Of a DNA stretch of 64,000 bases, positions 1 through 8,217 are shown in pieces. Positions within the stretch are counted from its first letter, which is position 1. Every line of letters begins with the position of its first letter. Position numbers and translations under genes: made by a program. Source of the DNA: Methanogenium organophilum (lineage in GTDB: Archaea; Halobacteriota; Methanomicrobia; Methanomicrobiales; Methanomicrobiaceae); contig NZ_CP113361.1 in the NCBI RefSeq assembly GCF_026684035.1, positions 1,984,001 to 2,048,000 of the forward strand. The letters run 5' to 3'. The notes beneath the pieces are model-generated. The model did not search any database. It saw only the letters and a program-made list of their open reading frames with translations, and was not told the origin of the DNA.

Positions 1-356
1 CTGACCGAGCTTCCTGCCGCCTCCAGAATGGTGTTAGCTGATTCTTTTTTCGCAATTACAATAAGCGTTCCGCCGTTTGTAACAAAATGCCGGATACTGT
101 TTTTATCCTCTTCTTTGGGTGCAGAGTGTGGTTCAACCATGATGAACGTATTTGGAGGTGTCGAAAGGAGAGCCGGATAGGAGGTAATGGGATTGCTGCC
201 GGATCTTTCAAGCTGATCATAGAAAGATGAGGTTCCGTTCCATCCGGTGTTATAGCGGGATAGTTCAGCATCTGTCGAGGAGAGATAACTAAGTATCACA
301 ACGCCTGCGAGCACCAGGGCTGCGATTACCATTATGTTTCCTGTAGTTTGTCTCAT
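1..356 (-). CDS. DUF4350-type membrane protein, partial (C-terminus outside window)
   Basis: The reverse strand reads an N-terminus starting MRQTTGNIMVIAALVLAGVV, a single membrane-spanning helix at about residues 8-26. It continues with a soluble part containing FIMVEPHSAPKEEDK and HFVTNGGTLIVIAKK, which resembles the DUF4350 fold (a GATase-like domain that follows a membrane anchor). The ATG overlaps the stop of the upstream gene by 4 nt (ATGA), so the two are translationally coupled. The reading frame is still open at base 1, so the C-terminus is missing. DUF4350 and DUF4129 genes usually travel with MoxR ATPase and DUF58 genes, which would be expected beyond the left edge. The function is unknown. 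Confidence 0.8.
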   Translation of the reverse strand, partial: MRQTTGNIMVIAALVLAGVVILSYLSSTDAELSRYNTGWNGTSSFYDQLERSGSNPITSYPALLSTPPNTFIMVEPHSAPKEEDKNSIRHFVTNGGTLIVIAKKESANTILEAAGSSV

Positions 357-2107
357 TCATCACCCATGCACTGGATGGCTTCATCCCATGCTGAAAGGAG
401 TTCATCCTCATCCTGTGGGTCTGTACCGTACACTATTGCCTCATACAGTATTACGAATTCAATTGCCTGTTTCCTGCACGTATCATCCAGTTTTGCAGCA
501 TATTCGCGCATCGTTTCAGACGGGCTGCACTCTTGTGCAGAATATTTCTGAATGGCAGCGGTAAATCCGTCTCCCAGTATCTGTGCTGCTTTCGCAGGTG
601 TGAGCGCAGTCCTCTCTGATAAATACCTGCTGCGGTATTCCTGAACTGCAGTCACTTCTACCGGAGTGATTCCTTTATCCTCTTCTGATATGTCGGTCAG
701 TGGTTCTGACGGGATGTATTCTTCTGTTTGATCAAATATAGTTGTCTCTTTGGGAGATGGATCTTCTGATATTTCCCTACTGTTCCTGCGGCGAACAATC
801 AGGTAACCGGCACCTGTGGCAGTGATCACGAACAGTATGATATAGAGATACAGATTGCTCTGGGCAAAAGATACTATTGAATCGCTGCTTCTGCAATCAT
901 TCACCGGATAAACAGGATCTGAGAAAACAGATCTTATTGTATATTCCCCGGCTTCGACCTCTGTTTCATAGGAATATTCACCAACGCTGTCTGTATATAC
1001 GGTTGCGTTGTTTTCGTTATCCGAACTTTTAATGTAGATCGTCACCGGTGCACCGATAACAGACCTTGCTTCAGTTGTCAACCTGCCTGAAGATGACAAT
1101 GTGTTCCCGGACATGGATACATTCAGTGTCAGTACACCATCAGTCCCGGTAACAGAGAAGGGGATAATCGGTGAAAATACATCATCAATTCGTGTATAGG
1201 CCAGATGTGTGCCGGCATACATTTTTTTGATGGTAATCGGGATTTTATATTCCCCGGTGAGATTGCAGGATGATACTGTATATTCACTGCTGTCAATGTA
1301 TAGGGTAACAGGTTTTCCGGAAGAAATCTCTCCTGTTCGTGAATAGATTCCCGTTGCGTTAATCGTATCACCATATATACCGGAGGAAGGATCAATTTCA
1401 AGGGTCAGTTCTTCCTGAAATTCGATATGAATTTCTGATACCCGCTGAAGACGTTCTTCCTGAATCTGTTCAATTTCGTCCATATACTCAGCAAAGGCCT
1501 CAACCGAAAATTCGGATTGTTCAGAGTCGATGTCTACTGCTTCACCTGACGCTGCCAATGCCGCAGTGGTATTCTGGTAGTCCGCAAATTCCCGAGCGAT
1601 TTTCTTGCGAAGTGCTTCGCCTTCATAGGCAATTGAATACATTTTTCCAGGATTATTTTCATCCTGATACTGTATTTCGAGGTGGTTTAATTCCTCAAAT
1701 GCGGCAGAATCATTGACCAGCTCTTCAAGATTTTTAAGGTTTTCTGCATTTTTTCTCCTGAATTCATCAATCTCAGACTCGCTCATATCAAGATTGATGA
1801 CCATATTGTCAAACTGCTTTGCCGCCCTGCGGTATTCTTCAAGATCTTCCTGTGCATCTTCGACATTGTTTAACCGGACATTCAGAACAATCGTTCCGGA
1901 AGAGCCGATGAACTCCTGCATCAGCGGCATGAGGTCAGCGGTTTTCTCCTGTGATATCTGTTTGAGGGCGATTGGATTTTTAAAGTGACCGGCCCCTTCG
2001 ATATTATCTATGGAATATATTTCGGGTTCCGCGGCGAATGGTATAAGAAGGACTGCAAAAAGGATGGCAAGCCCGACAAAAAGTGTTGGGGCGATGTACC
2101 TTTTCAT
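353..2107 (-). CDS. DUF4129-containing membrane protein with coiled-coil and Ig-like regions
   Basis: 584 residues. A membrane anchor or signal peptide sits at residues 7-25, followed by an acidic coiled-coil-rich part (about 60-235) and beta-rich Ig-like or carboxypeptidase-regulatory-like repeats (about 240-400). A second helix lies at about 415-437 (IILFVITATGAGYLIV) before a basic stop-transfer RRR. The cytoplasmic C-terminal 100 residues (LTPAKAAQILGDG to EAIVYG) resemble DUF4129. Topology: large external domain, small internal domain. It overlaps both neighbours by 4 nt, forming a tight three-gene unit. Such proteins accompany MoxR/DUF58 systems thought to assist assembly or maturation of exported proteins; that role is inference here. 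Confidence 0.75.
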   Translation of the reverse strand: MKRYIAPTLFVGLAILFAVLLIPFAAEPEIYSIDNIEGAGHFKNPIALKQISQEKTADLMPLMQEFIGSSGTIVLNVRLNNVEDAQEDLEEYRRAAKQFDNMVINLDMSESEIDEFRRKNAENLKNLEELVNDSAAFEELNHLEIQYQDENNPGKMYSIAYEGEALRKKIAREFADYQNTTAALAASGEAVDIDSEQSEFSVEAFAEYMDEIEQIQEERLQRVSEIHIEFQEELTLEIDPSSGIYGDTINATGIYSRTGEISSGKPVTLYIDSSEYTVSSCNLTGEYKIPITIKKMYAGTHLAYTRIDDVFSPIIPFSVTGTDGVLTLNVSMSGNTLSSSGRLTTEARSVIGAPVTIYIKSSDNENNATVYTDSVGEYSYETEVEAGEYTIRSVFSDPVYPVNDCRSSDSIVSFAQSNLYLYIILFVITATGAGYLIVRRRNSREISEDPSPKETTIFDQTEEYIPSEPLTDISEEDKGITPVEVTAVQEYRSRYLSERTALTPAKAAQILGDGFTAAIQKYSAQECSPSETMREYAAKLDDTCRKQAIEFVILYEAIVYGTDPQDEDELLSAWDEAIQCMGDE

Positions 2108-2370
2108 GAGCTGATAATCTCCATAATTTTTTGAAGAACAATTATTCCAAAGAGGATTACGCCCCCTGCTGCAAGATATTTTGCGGACCTGATCATTCTT
2201 GGTTCAATGAACGGAGGGTCAGTCAGTTCAATGATTACAAGCACTCCTATCAGCCACAATACAAAGAATATTTCGATATTTACCACTTGGGCGAGGGCCA
2301 TAAACGCAAGGATGATGATCATCCAAAGGAAGATAGCACATACAGAATACGCCCTTGTGGTAATATGCAT
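2104..2370 (-). CDS. Small two-to-three-helix membrane protein
   Basis: 88 residues, almost entirely hydrophobic: helices at about 8-28, 32-48 and 64-84, with a short polar stretch (LTDPPFIEPRMIRSAK) between the second and third. It is the first gene of the unit and overlaps the next by 4 nt (ATGA). I do not recognise a named family. A small membrane protein at the head of the DUF4129/DUF4350 cluster suggests a partner in the same membrane complex, but the sequence gives no direct evidence. The gene sits behind a TATA-like element at 2388-2400. Confidence 0.7.
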   Translation of the reverse strand: MHITTRAYSVCAIFLWMIIILAFMALAQVVNIEIFFVLWLIGVLVIIELTDPPFIEPRMIRSAKYLAAGGVILFGIIVLQKIMEIISS

Positions 2371-2387
2371 ATATATAGTTCTTATTT

Positions 2388-2400
2388 GGATATTTATATG
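2388..2400 (-). promoter_or_regulatory. TATA-like box for the DUF4129 cluster
   Basis: On the minus strand the element reads CATATAAATATCC, centred about 24 nt upstream of the ATG at 2370. The transcript would therefore be leaderless or nearly so. Judged by eye only. Confidence 0.4.
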
Positions 2401-2432
2401 AATATCGGCTTTTCTCTCTTTCGTACGACAAA

Positions 2433-2443
2433 GAGATAAATAC
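2433..2443 (+). promoter_or_regulatory. TATA-like box for the secreted protein gene
   Basis: GAGATAAATAC lies about 33 nt upstream of the ATG at 2476, suiting a start site near 2465. An AGGTGAT Shine-Dalgarno sequence precedes the ATG. Confidence 0.4.
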
Positions 2444-2475
2444 TCCGCAAGCTAAACTCAAATTCAGGTGATTAT

Positions 2476-2979
2476 ATGAATTCAACCCTAAGGTTTCTTG
2501 CTGTTTTGTGCCTGATATCTGTCATTGCAGCCCCCGCATCGGCGTTTACTGCTGATTCTCTTTCAATTAATGTGCTGGAGAATGGGGATGCGACAGTCAC
2601 GTTTTCCTATAGTCTTGGCTGGGCAGAAAAGTTTGCGGTTTTTTTCCGTATTGCAGATCCTGCGAATGAACTGAAGAATGCTTTGGAGAGTAATTTTGGC
2701 AAAGAGGTTTCCGTGCAGGAAGTGACGGATAATTCTGCCGCATTCATGGTCAGTGAATATGCACATCTGAGTGATGGTGAGCATGGAGTCACATACACCA
2801 CCCCGGCAATCTCGTTTGCCAGTGCTGAAAAAATTCTTTCCGGCTACTGGTTTGCCCCCCTCATCGCAGTTGATTTGTCTCCTGCAGAGACAACAGTCGC
2901 TTTCCCCGATGGATATGCTGAAAATTTCTATGATGCAATAGATATTCCAAAAATCAGTCATACCATATCCATAGCATAA
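2476..2979 (+). CDS. Secreted hypothetical protein
   Basis: 167 residues. A clear signal peptide (hydrophobic LRFLAVLCLISVIAA, likely cleavage after APASA near residue 23) is followed by a beta-rich domain with SLSINVLENGDATVTFSY and a Thr/Ser-Pro-containing middle (GVTYTTPAISF). There is no membrane anchor at the C-terminus, which ends ISHTISIA. I do not recognise a named family; beta-rich secreted proteins of this size are common in Methanomicrobiales. The gene has its own promoter and Shine-Dalgarno sequence (AGGTGAT) and is separated from mutS by 74 bp. Confidence 0.7.
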   Translation: MNSTLRFLAVLCLISVIAAPASAFTADSLSINVLENGDATVTFSYSLGWAEKFAVFFRIADPANELKNALESNFGKEVSVQEVTDNSAAFMVSEYAHLSDGEHGVTYTTPAISFASAEKILSGYWFAPLIAVDLSPAETTVAFPDGYAENFYDAIDIPKISHTISIA

Positions 2980-3053
2980 TCTTCTTTTTTTCTTTCATAT
3001 GTTCACGTGATAAGACTCATATTACCAGACGTAGACTCCTATACAGAGTCGAG

Positions 3054-5675
3054 ATGAGCAAAGGACCCACGCCTGCAATGAAGCAGTTTTATGAGATGAA
3101 ATCCCGGTATCCCGGCTGTGTTCTATTTTTTCAGATGGGGGACTTCTATGAGACGTTTGGGGAGGATGCCGAACTTATCTCACGGGAACTTGATATTACC
3201 CTGACCTCACGGGGCAAGGATAAAAATGGAGAACGTATGCCTCTTGCTGGTGTCCCGATTCATGCAGGAGAGGCATATGTTGCCCGTATGGTGAAGAAAG
3301 GCTATCGTGTAGCTGTCTGCGAACAGGTTGAAGATCCAAAGAAAGCGAAAGGTGTTGTAAAGCGTGACGTTGTCCGTGTCATTACGCCGGGCACTGTCAT
3401 CGATTCTTCCATGGTGCCTTCAGAGGGGCAGGCATATCTGATGGCACTCGTTCCGGATGGAAAACACACCCGATTTGGGCTTGCGTTTCTGGATATCACC
3501 ACCGGTGAATTCTTCGTGACCACCTGCAGGGCAGATGACGGGGGCAATGGTCTTCTCTCCGCTGTGGACAGGGCCGGGCCGCGGGAATGCCTTCTGCCGC
3601 ATTCTCTCTCTCCCCGGCTGCAGCCCCTTCTGGAAGGCCGGGGTATTGCACTTACCCCCTGTGGTGCCGAATACTTTGATCACGTCGGAGCAGTTTCTCT
3701 CCTTACCCATCAGTTTAGTGTATCAACTCTCCAGGGATTTGGTTGTGATGATATGGATGAAGCGGTGGCTGCAGCCGGTGCCTGTCTGCGGTATGCCACA
3801 GAGACACAGAAATGTGACCTGAGCCACATCAGTTCGATGCAGACACGGATGCCTGAGCAGGGTATGCTGCTTGATGCAATCACAATGCGCAATCTTGAAC
3901 TGACGCGCAATATCCGGGATGGCAGGGCGGACCATACTCTTCTTTCTGTTCTTGACAGGACAAAGACACCCATGGGCGGCCGTCTTCTCCGCACGTTTAT
4001 TACCAGTCCCCTCACAGATGCTGCGGAGATCGGCAACCGTCTGGATGTTGTTGAGTATTGTCTGAATGAGCCGCTCCGGCGTGAGATGATACGGGATCTT
4101 TTGCACCGGTTTGCGGATACGGAACGTATCGCTGGCAGAATTGCATATGGGAATGCAGGTCCACGGGATCTCCTCACCCTCCGTGATTCATTGGAACGGT
4201 TACCTGAAGTCCGGGAGGTGTTATCATCTCATGAAACTGCCCTCCCGTCCCTGCTCACTGAGATCCGAACGCAAATCAGGGATCACAGTGAGCAGGTCTC
4301 TCTCATCAGCACTGCAATTGTCGATGACCCCCCTGTGCTTGCACGGACGGGGGGGGTGATCCGGCAGGGGTTCAGTAGTGAACTGGATGAGATCCGGAAT
4401 ATTGGCCGCACCGGGAAAGAATGGATTGCTGCCTTCCAACAGCAGGAGAGGGAACGCACCGGTATAAAATCGTTGAAGATTGGATTTAACAAAGTATTTG
4501 GGTATTATATCGAAGTGACAAAGGCCAATCTCTCGCTTGTTCCCCCGGAATATCTCAGAAAGCAGACCATGTCAAACGGTGAACGCTTTACCCTGCCGGA
4601 ACTTCAGGAGATGGAGCAGAAGATTGCGCATGCCGAAGAGCGCCAGAGTGCCCTTGAAGAAGAACTCTACACAGATGTTATCATCCGTCTGCGTGAGGCT
4701 GTCACCTCTCTCCAGGCAACCTCTCAGACAATCGCTCTGCTTGATCTGTTCTCTGCTCTTGCAGATGCTGCAGCAGAGAACGGATATACCCGTCCGGTAA
4801 TTGAAGAGTCCGGGCGCCTTTTGATCACAGACGGTCGTCATCCGGTTGTCGAAGAAACTCTTTCTTCTGTTGGATTCGTCCCGAATGATGCAGAACTGGA
4901 TACCGGCGGCGATCAAATAATCATCATCACCGGAGCCAATATGGCCGGAAAGTCCACCTACATGCGTGAGGTGGCTCTTATCTGTATTATGGCGCAGATG
5001 GGAAGTTTTGTGCCGGCACAACGGGCTGTCGTTGGAATTGTTGACCGGGTGTTTACCCGTGTAGGTGCATTTGATGACCTTGCAAGCGGGCAGTCGACAT
5101 TTATGGTTGAGATGGTGGAACTCGCGAATATTTTGAATAATGTAACCGAAAAGAGCCTTGTCATTCTGGATGAAATCGGGCGGGGCACATCAACCCTGGA
5201 TGGCTATTCAATTGCGCGGGCGGTTCTTGAATTCCTGCACGGGACTGGAAAACGTGGGCCACGTACTCTTTTTGCAACCCATTTCCACGAAATAGTAGAG
5301 GTTGAAACAGATCTGAAACGAGTGAAAAATTGCCATTTTGCGGTGAAAGAGACAGGGAGTGATGTGGTATTCCTACGAAAGCTTATACCGGGCGCAACTG
5401 ACCGAAGTTATGGCATTCATGTGGCGCGTCTTGCAGGCATTCCGGGAAAAGTGTTACAAAGAGCAGGGGAAGTGCTTGAAAAAGAACGGAACCGTGCACC
5501 GGCATCTGAAGGGAAACGTGCTCCGCGATACACCCAGATGCTGCTATTGGATGCCCCGGAAAGTGGTTGTGTTACTGAGAGTCCTGCTCTTATTGAACTG
5601 AAAAACCTGGATCCGGATTCCATGACGCCGCGTGATGCGCTTGCAAAGATCTATGAACTCCAGAAGAAGGTGTAA
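3054..5675 (+). CDS. mutS: DNA mismatch repair protein MutS
   Basis: 873 residues, the usual length of bacterial MutS1. The N-terminal mismatch-binding domain has the FYE signature (MGDFYETFGEDAE, residues 29-41) that stacks on the mispaired base. The ATPase carries Walker A GANMAGKSTY (about 627-636), Walker B DEIGRGTSTLDG and FATHFHE. It detects mismatches as a dimer and recruits MutL. Its stop codon overlaps the mutL start (TAATG), so the two genes form one operon. Bacterial-type MutS in an archaeon is thought to have been acquired by transfer and is restricted to lineages such as Methanomicrobia and Halobacteria. Convergence with the gene at 7520 ends the operon. Confidence 0.97.
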   Translation: MSKGPTPAMKQFYEMKSRYPGCVLFFQMGDFYETFGEDAELISRELDITLTSRGKDKNGERMPLAGVPIHAGEAYVARMVKKGYRVAVCEQVEDPKKAKGVVKRDVVRVITPGTVIDSSMVPSEGQAYLMALVPDGKHTRFGLAFLDITTGEFFVTTCRADDGGNGLLSAVDRAGPRECLLPHSLSPRLQPLLEGRGIALTPCGAEYFDHVGAVSLLTHQFSVSTLQGFGCDDMDEAVAAAGACLRYATETQKCDLSHISSMQTRMPEQGMLLDAITMRNLELTRNIRDGRADHTLLSVLDRTKTPMGGRLLRTFITSPLTDAAEIGNRLDVVEYCLNEPLRREMIRDLLHRFADTERIAGRIAYGNAGPRDLLTLRDSLERLPEVREVLSSHETALPSLLTEIRTQIRDHSEQVSLISTAIVDDPPVLARTGGVIRQGFSSELDEIRNIGRTGKEWIAAFQQQERERTGIKSLKIGFNKVFGYYIEVTKANLSLVPPEYLRKQTMSNGERFTLPELQEMEQKIAHAEERQSALEEELYTDVIIRLREAVTSLQATSQTIALLDLFSALADAAAENGYTRPVIEESGRLLITDGRHPVVEETLSSVGFVPNDAELDTGGDQIIIITGANMAGKSTYMREVALICIMAQMGSFVPAQRAVVGIVDRVFTRVGAFDDLASGQSTFMVEMVELANILNNVTEKSLVILDEIGRGTSTLDGYSIARAVLEFLHGTGKRGPRTLFATHFHEIVEVETDLKRVKNCHFAVKETGSDVVFLRKLIPGATDRSYGIHVARLAGIPGKVLQRAGEVLEKERNRAPASEGKRAPRYTQMLLLDAPESGCVTESPALIELKNLDPDSMTPRDALAKIYELQKKV

Positions 5676-7504
5676 TGGGATGTGTGCTGATGCCTGAAGA
5701 GAATGATGCAGGAGTGATCCGCCTCCTTGATGATGAAACCGTCAACACTATCGCTGCCGGAGAAGTAATTGAAAGACCTGCATCGGTAGTAAAAGAACTT
5801 CTGGAAAATGCGGTGGATGCCGGGGCGGATATGATAAAGGTGGATATTTCCACAGGCACCCAACATATCAGTTCCATCCAGGTCACGGATACCGGGTGTG
5901 GGATGCATCCGTCCGATGCGCAGATGTCGTTTGTGCGCCATGCGACCAGCAAGATTCGTGGCCCGGATGACCTCTCCCGGATTCATACCATGGGGTTCCG
6001 TGGTGAGGCACTGGCAAGTATTGCTGCGGTATCACGTGTTACGCTGATAACAAGAACGCAGGAGCGTGATGCAGGTACTGAAATTGTCATTGAGGGGGGA
6101 GAGATTCTCTCAGTCTCAGAGGTTTCCTCACCACAGGGCACCACGGTACGGGTTGATAATATTTTCTTCAACACGCCTGCCCGCCGCAAGTTTCTGAAGT
6201 CCCGCCAGACAGAGCTGCTCCATATATACCGTGCTGTTGAAGGAGAAGCCTTTGCGCATCCTGAGTCTGCGTTCCGCCTGAGGGTGAACGGAAAAGAGAA
6301 ACTCAGGACCCAGAAAACAACTGCCATAACGCAGACTATTGCACAGGTGTATGGAGCAGATGTGGCCCGGGAGGTAATCCCTCTTAGTGCAGGAACACCC
6401 GTGATGCGGGTGGATGGCGGGATTGTGCGCCCTGAGGCGTGCCGCCCGAATGCCGGGGAAATCCATCTCTGTGTGAACGGCCGTCCGGTTACGTCACCAC
6501 AGATTGTGAGAGGTATTCGTGCAGGATATGGGACCCTCATTCCCAAAGGGAGGTATCCGGCGGCATATCTGAACATCAGGATTGATACGTCGCTTGTTGA
6601 TGTGAATGTGCATCCTGCGAAACGGGAAATTCGACTGAGCCGGGAAAAAGATATTATCGGTGGTATTACCGGAGCTATCCGGGACACGCTTCAGACAACA
6701 GATCTGATTCATAATGATACTTCTGCCCACCCGGTAACCAGTCCGTCATCGGTATATCAGCACATTCCGGAAAACAGTCCGGTAGTCTCTGAAGCAGCAT
6801 CCGTTTTTGTTGATACATCTTCAGAGAATACTCATCCTCAGGAGAGGCTGCACATAAAATATGCAACCACAGATAAACAGTTGCGCCTCACCGGAAATCT
6901 TGATGAAGATACCGGAGTGAATCTCCTTCCATCAATGCGGATAATCGGTCAGGTGGCTGATGGATATATTCTGGCTGCCCCCGGCGACAATGACGAGTTG
7001 CTGATAATAGATCAGCATGCTGCTCATGAACGTATCCTTTATGATCAGTTGTGCGCCAGGAAAGATGCCAGTATCCGGCGGCAGGAGCTCCTTGTACCGC
7101 TCGTTGTCGAACTAAATTCCGCAGAAAAACTTGCCCTGTCTGCAAATATTGATATATTGCTGGATATGGGATTTATTGTTGATGAATTTGGGTCTGATGC
7201 ATTTGCAGTGCGGGCAGTCCCGATGGTTCTTGGCAAACGTCTGGGAATAGAGATGATCCGGGATATTGTATCTGATTTGGTCATAGAGAGCCGAAAAACA
7301 GCTGACGAACGATCTGATCGCATCACTGCAACGATTGCCTGCCGGGGAGCAATTAAGGCAGGTACTCCCCTGACACAGGAACAGATGGAACGGCTGGTTA
7401 TCCAACTGTCCCACACCAGTGAACCATACACCTGTCCGCATGGCCGTCCGGTCATTCTCTCATATTCACAGAAAGAACTTGATCGTATGTTCCACCGGAC
7501 CTGA
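5675..7504 (+). CDS. mutL: DNA mismatch repair protein MutL
   Basis: 609 residues. The N-terminal GHKL ATPase domain shows ELLENAVDAGAD, DTGCGM, RHATSKI and GFRGEALASIAAV (motifs I-IV, residues about 40-115). A variable linker (about 340-425) leads to the C-terminal dimerisation/endonuclease domain with DQHAAHERILYD, ACRGAIKAG and CPHGRP. The canonical nuclease motif is DQHA(X)2E(X)4E; here the last position is Asp, a conservative change. The other metal-site elements are present, so endonuclease activity is likely but unproven. This fits a genome without an evident MutH. The ATG overlaps the mutS stop; an in-frame ATG at 5690 is an alternative start. Confidence 0.96.
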   Translation: MGCVLMPEENDAGVIRLLDDETVNTIAAGEVIERPASVVKELLENAVDAGADMIKVDISTGTQHISSIQVTDTGCGMHPSDAQMSFVRHATSKIRGPDDLSRIHTMGFRGEALASIAAVSRVTLITRTQERDAGTEIVIEGGEILSVSEVSSPQGTTVRVDNIFFNTPARRKFLKSRQTELLHIYRAVEGEAFAHPESAFRLRVNGKEKLRTQKTTAITQTIAQVYGADVAREVIPLSAGTPVMRVDGGIVRPEACRPNAGEIHLCVNGRPVTSPQIVRGIRAGYGTLIPKGRYPAAYLNIRIDTSLVDVNVHPAKREIRLSREKDIIGGITGAIRDTLQTTDLIHNDTSAHPVTSPSSVYQHIPENSPVVSEAASVFVDTSSENTHPQERLHIKYATTDKQLRLTGNLDEDTGVNLLPSMRIIGQVADGYILAAPGDNDELLIIDQHAAHERILYDQLCARKDASIRRQELLVPLVVELNSAEKLALSANIDILLDMGFIVDEFGSDAFAVRAVPMVLGKRLGIEMIRDIVSDLVIESRKTADERSDRITATIACRGAIKAGTPLTQEQMERLVIQLSHTSEPYTCPHGRPVILSYSQKELDRMFHRT

Positions 7505-7519
7505 CAGATTATTTTTATC

Positions 7520-8149
7520 TCATCCCCCGAATTCACCTGTATCCTCAGGATTCTGTTTTGAACTGGACTGGTCTCTGAGACTACAGAGGTCGTGTGTTAT
7601 CCGGAATACAACCAGACGTTCCCCTTCTGTTGTCTCTTCTGCAACAATGAATGAAAGAAATCCTTCTTCTGCAAAGAGTTTGCGTGTTTCCTCTATACCT
7701 GTCAGGGATGAAACTAACAGTAGCGCCCGCCCGTATGGGTGCAGGATACGATGCAGCCCGGATGCAAAACGATGGATGACCGCTCTCCCGTCACGGCCCC
7801 CGTCCAGTGCATATTCCAGCCAGTCGTTTATCCGTTCATTCTCCTGGGTCGGAAGATAGGGGGGGTTGAATATTATCAGATCAAACGGCCCTTTTAGTCC
7901 GGTATAGAGGTCAGTACGGACTACCTCCACACCCATATAATGAGCCATTTTGCAGGCATGGGGATTCACATCGGTTGCCACACATCGGGCATGTTCGCTG
8001 CATGATTGTGCAATGATGCCGCTTCCGGTTCCTACTTCAAGAACCAAATCAGTATCCCGGATTTCATGTTGTACGGATGAAAGCAGCAGATAGGTGTCAG
8101 CCTCCGGCTGATACACCTGTTCATGGTATTCAGGTGTTTGTTGGTTCAT
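7520..8149 (-). CDS. Mtq2/HemK2-type protein N5-glutamine methyltransferase
   Basis: 209 residues. A Rossmann-fold methyltransferase with SAM motif I VLEVGTGSGIIAQS (about 38-51), motif II VATDVNPHACK and the NPPY signature (IIFNPPYLPT, about 95-104) of glutamine/amino-group methyltransferases. It lacks the N-terminal helical domain of bacterial PrmC, which matches the short archaeal/eukaryotic Mtq2 (HemK2) type. That type methylates the GGQ glutamine of release factor aRF1 together with Trm112. In many archaea this gene directly follows ksgA; here a HerA-like gene and about 550 bp of non-coding DNA lie between them. It converges with mutL with a 15 bp gap. Confidence 0.87.
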   Translation of the reverse strand: MNQQTPEYHEQVYQPEADTYLLLSSVQHEIRDTDLVLEVGTGSGIIAQSCSEHARCVATDVNPHACKMAHYMGVEVVRTDLYTGLKGPFDLIIFNPPYLPTQENERINDWLEYALDGGRDGRAVIHRFASGLHRILHPYGRALLLVSSLTGIEETRKLFAEEGFLSFIVAEETTEGERLVVFRITHDLCSLRDQSSSKQNPEDTGEFGG

Positions 8150-8217
8150 TCTTCTCTATCTCTTCATGTTATACATTGCATCTTCCCGAATAAGGATTCT
8201 GTGCCCCTGGATATTCC

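Noticed and set aside
5983-6687. 234-codon open frame on the minus strand
   Set aside because: Antisense to the mutL ATPase domain; arginine/serine-rich shadow without a domain.
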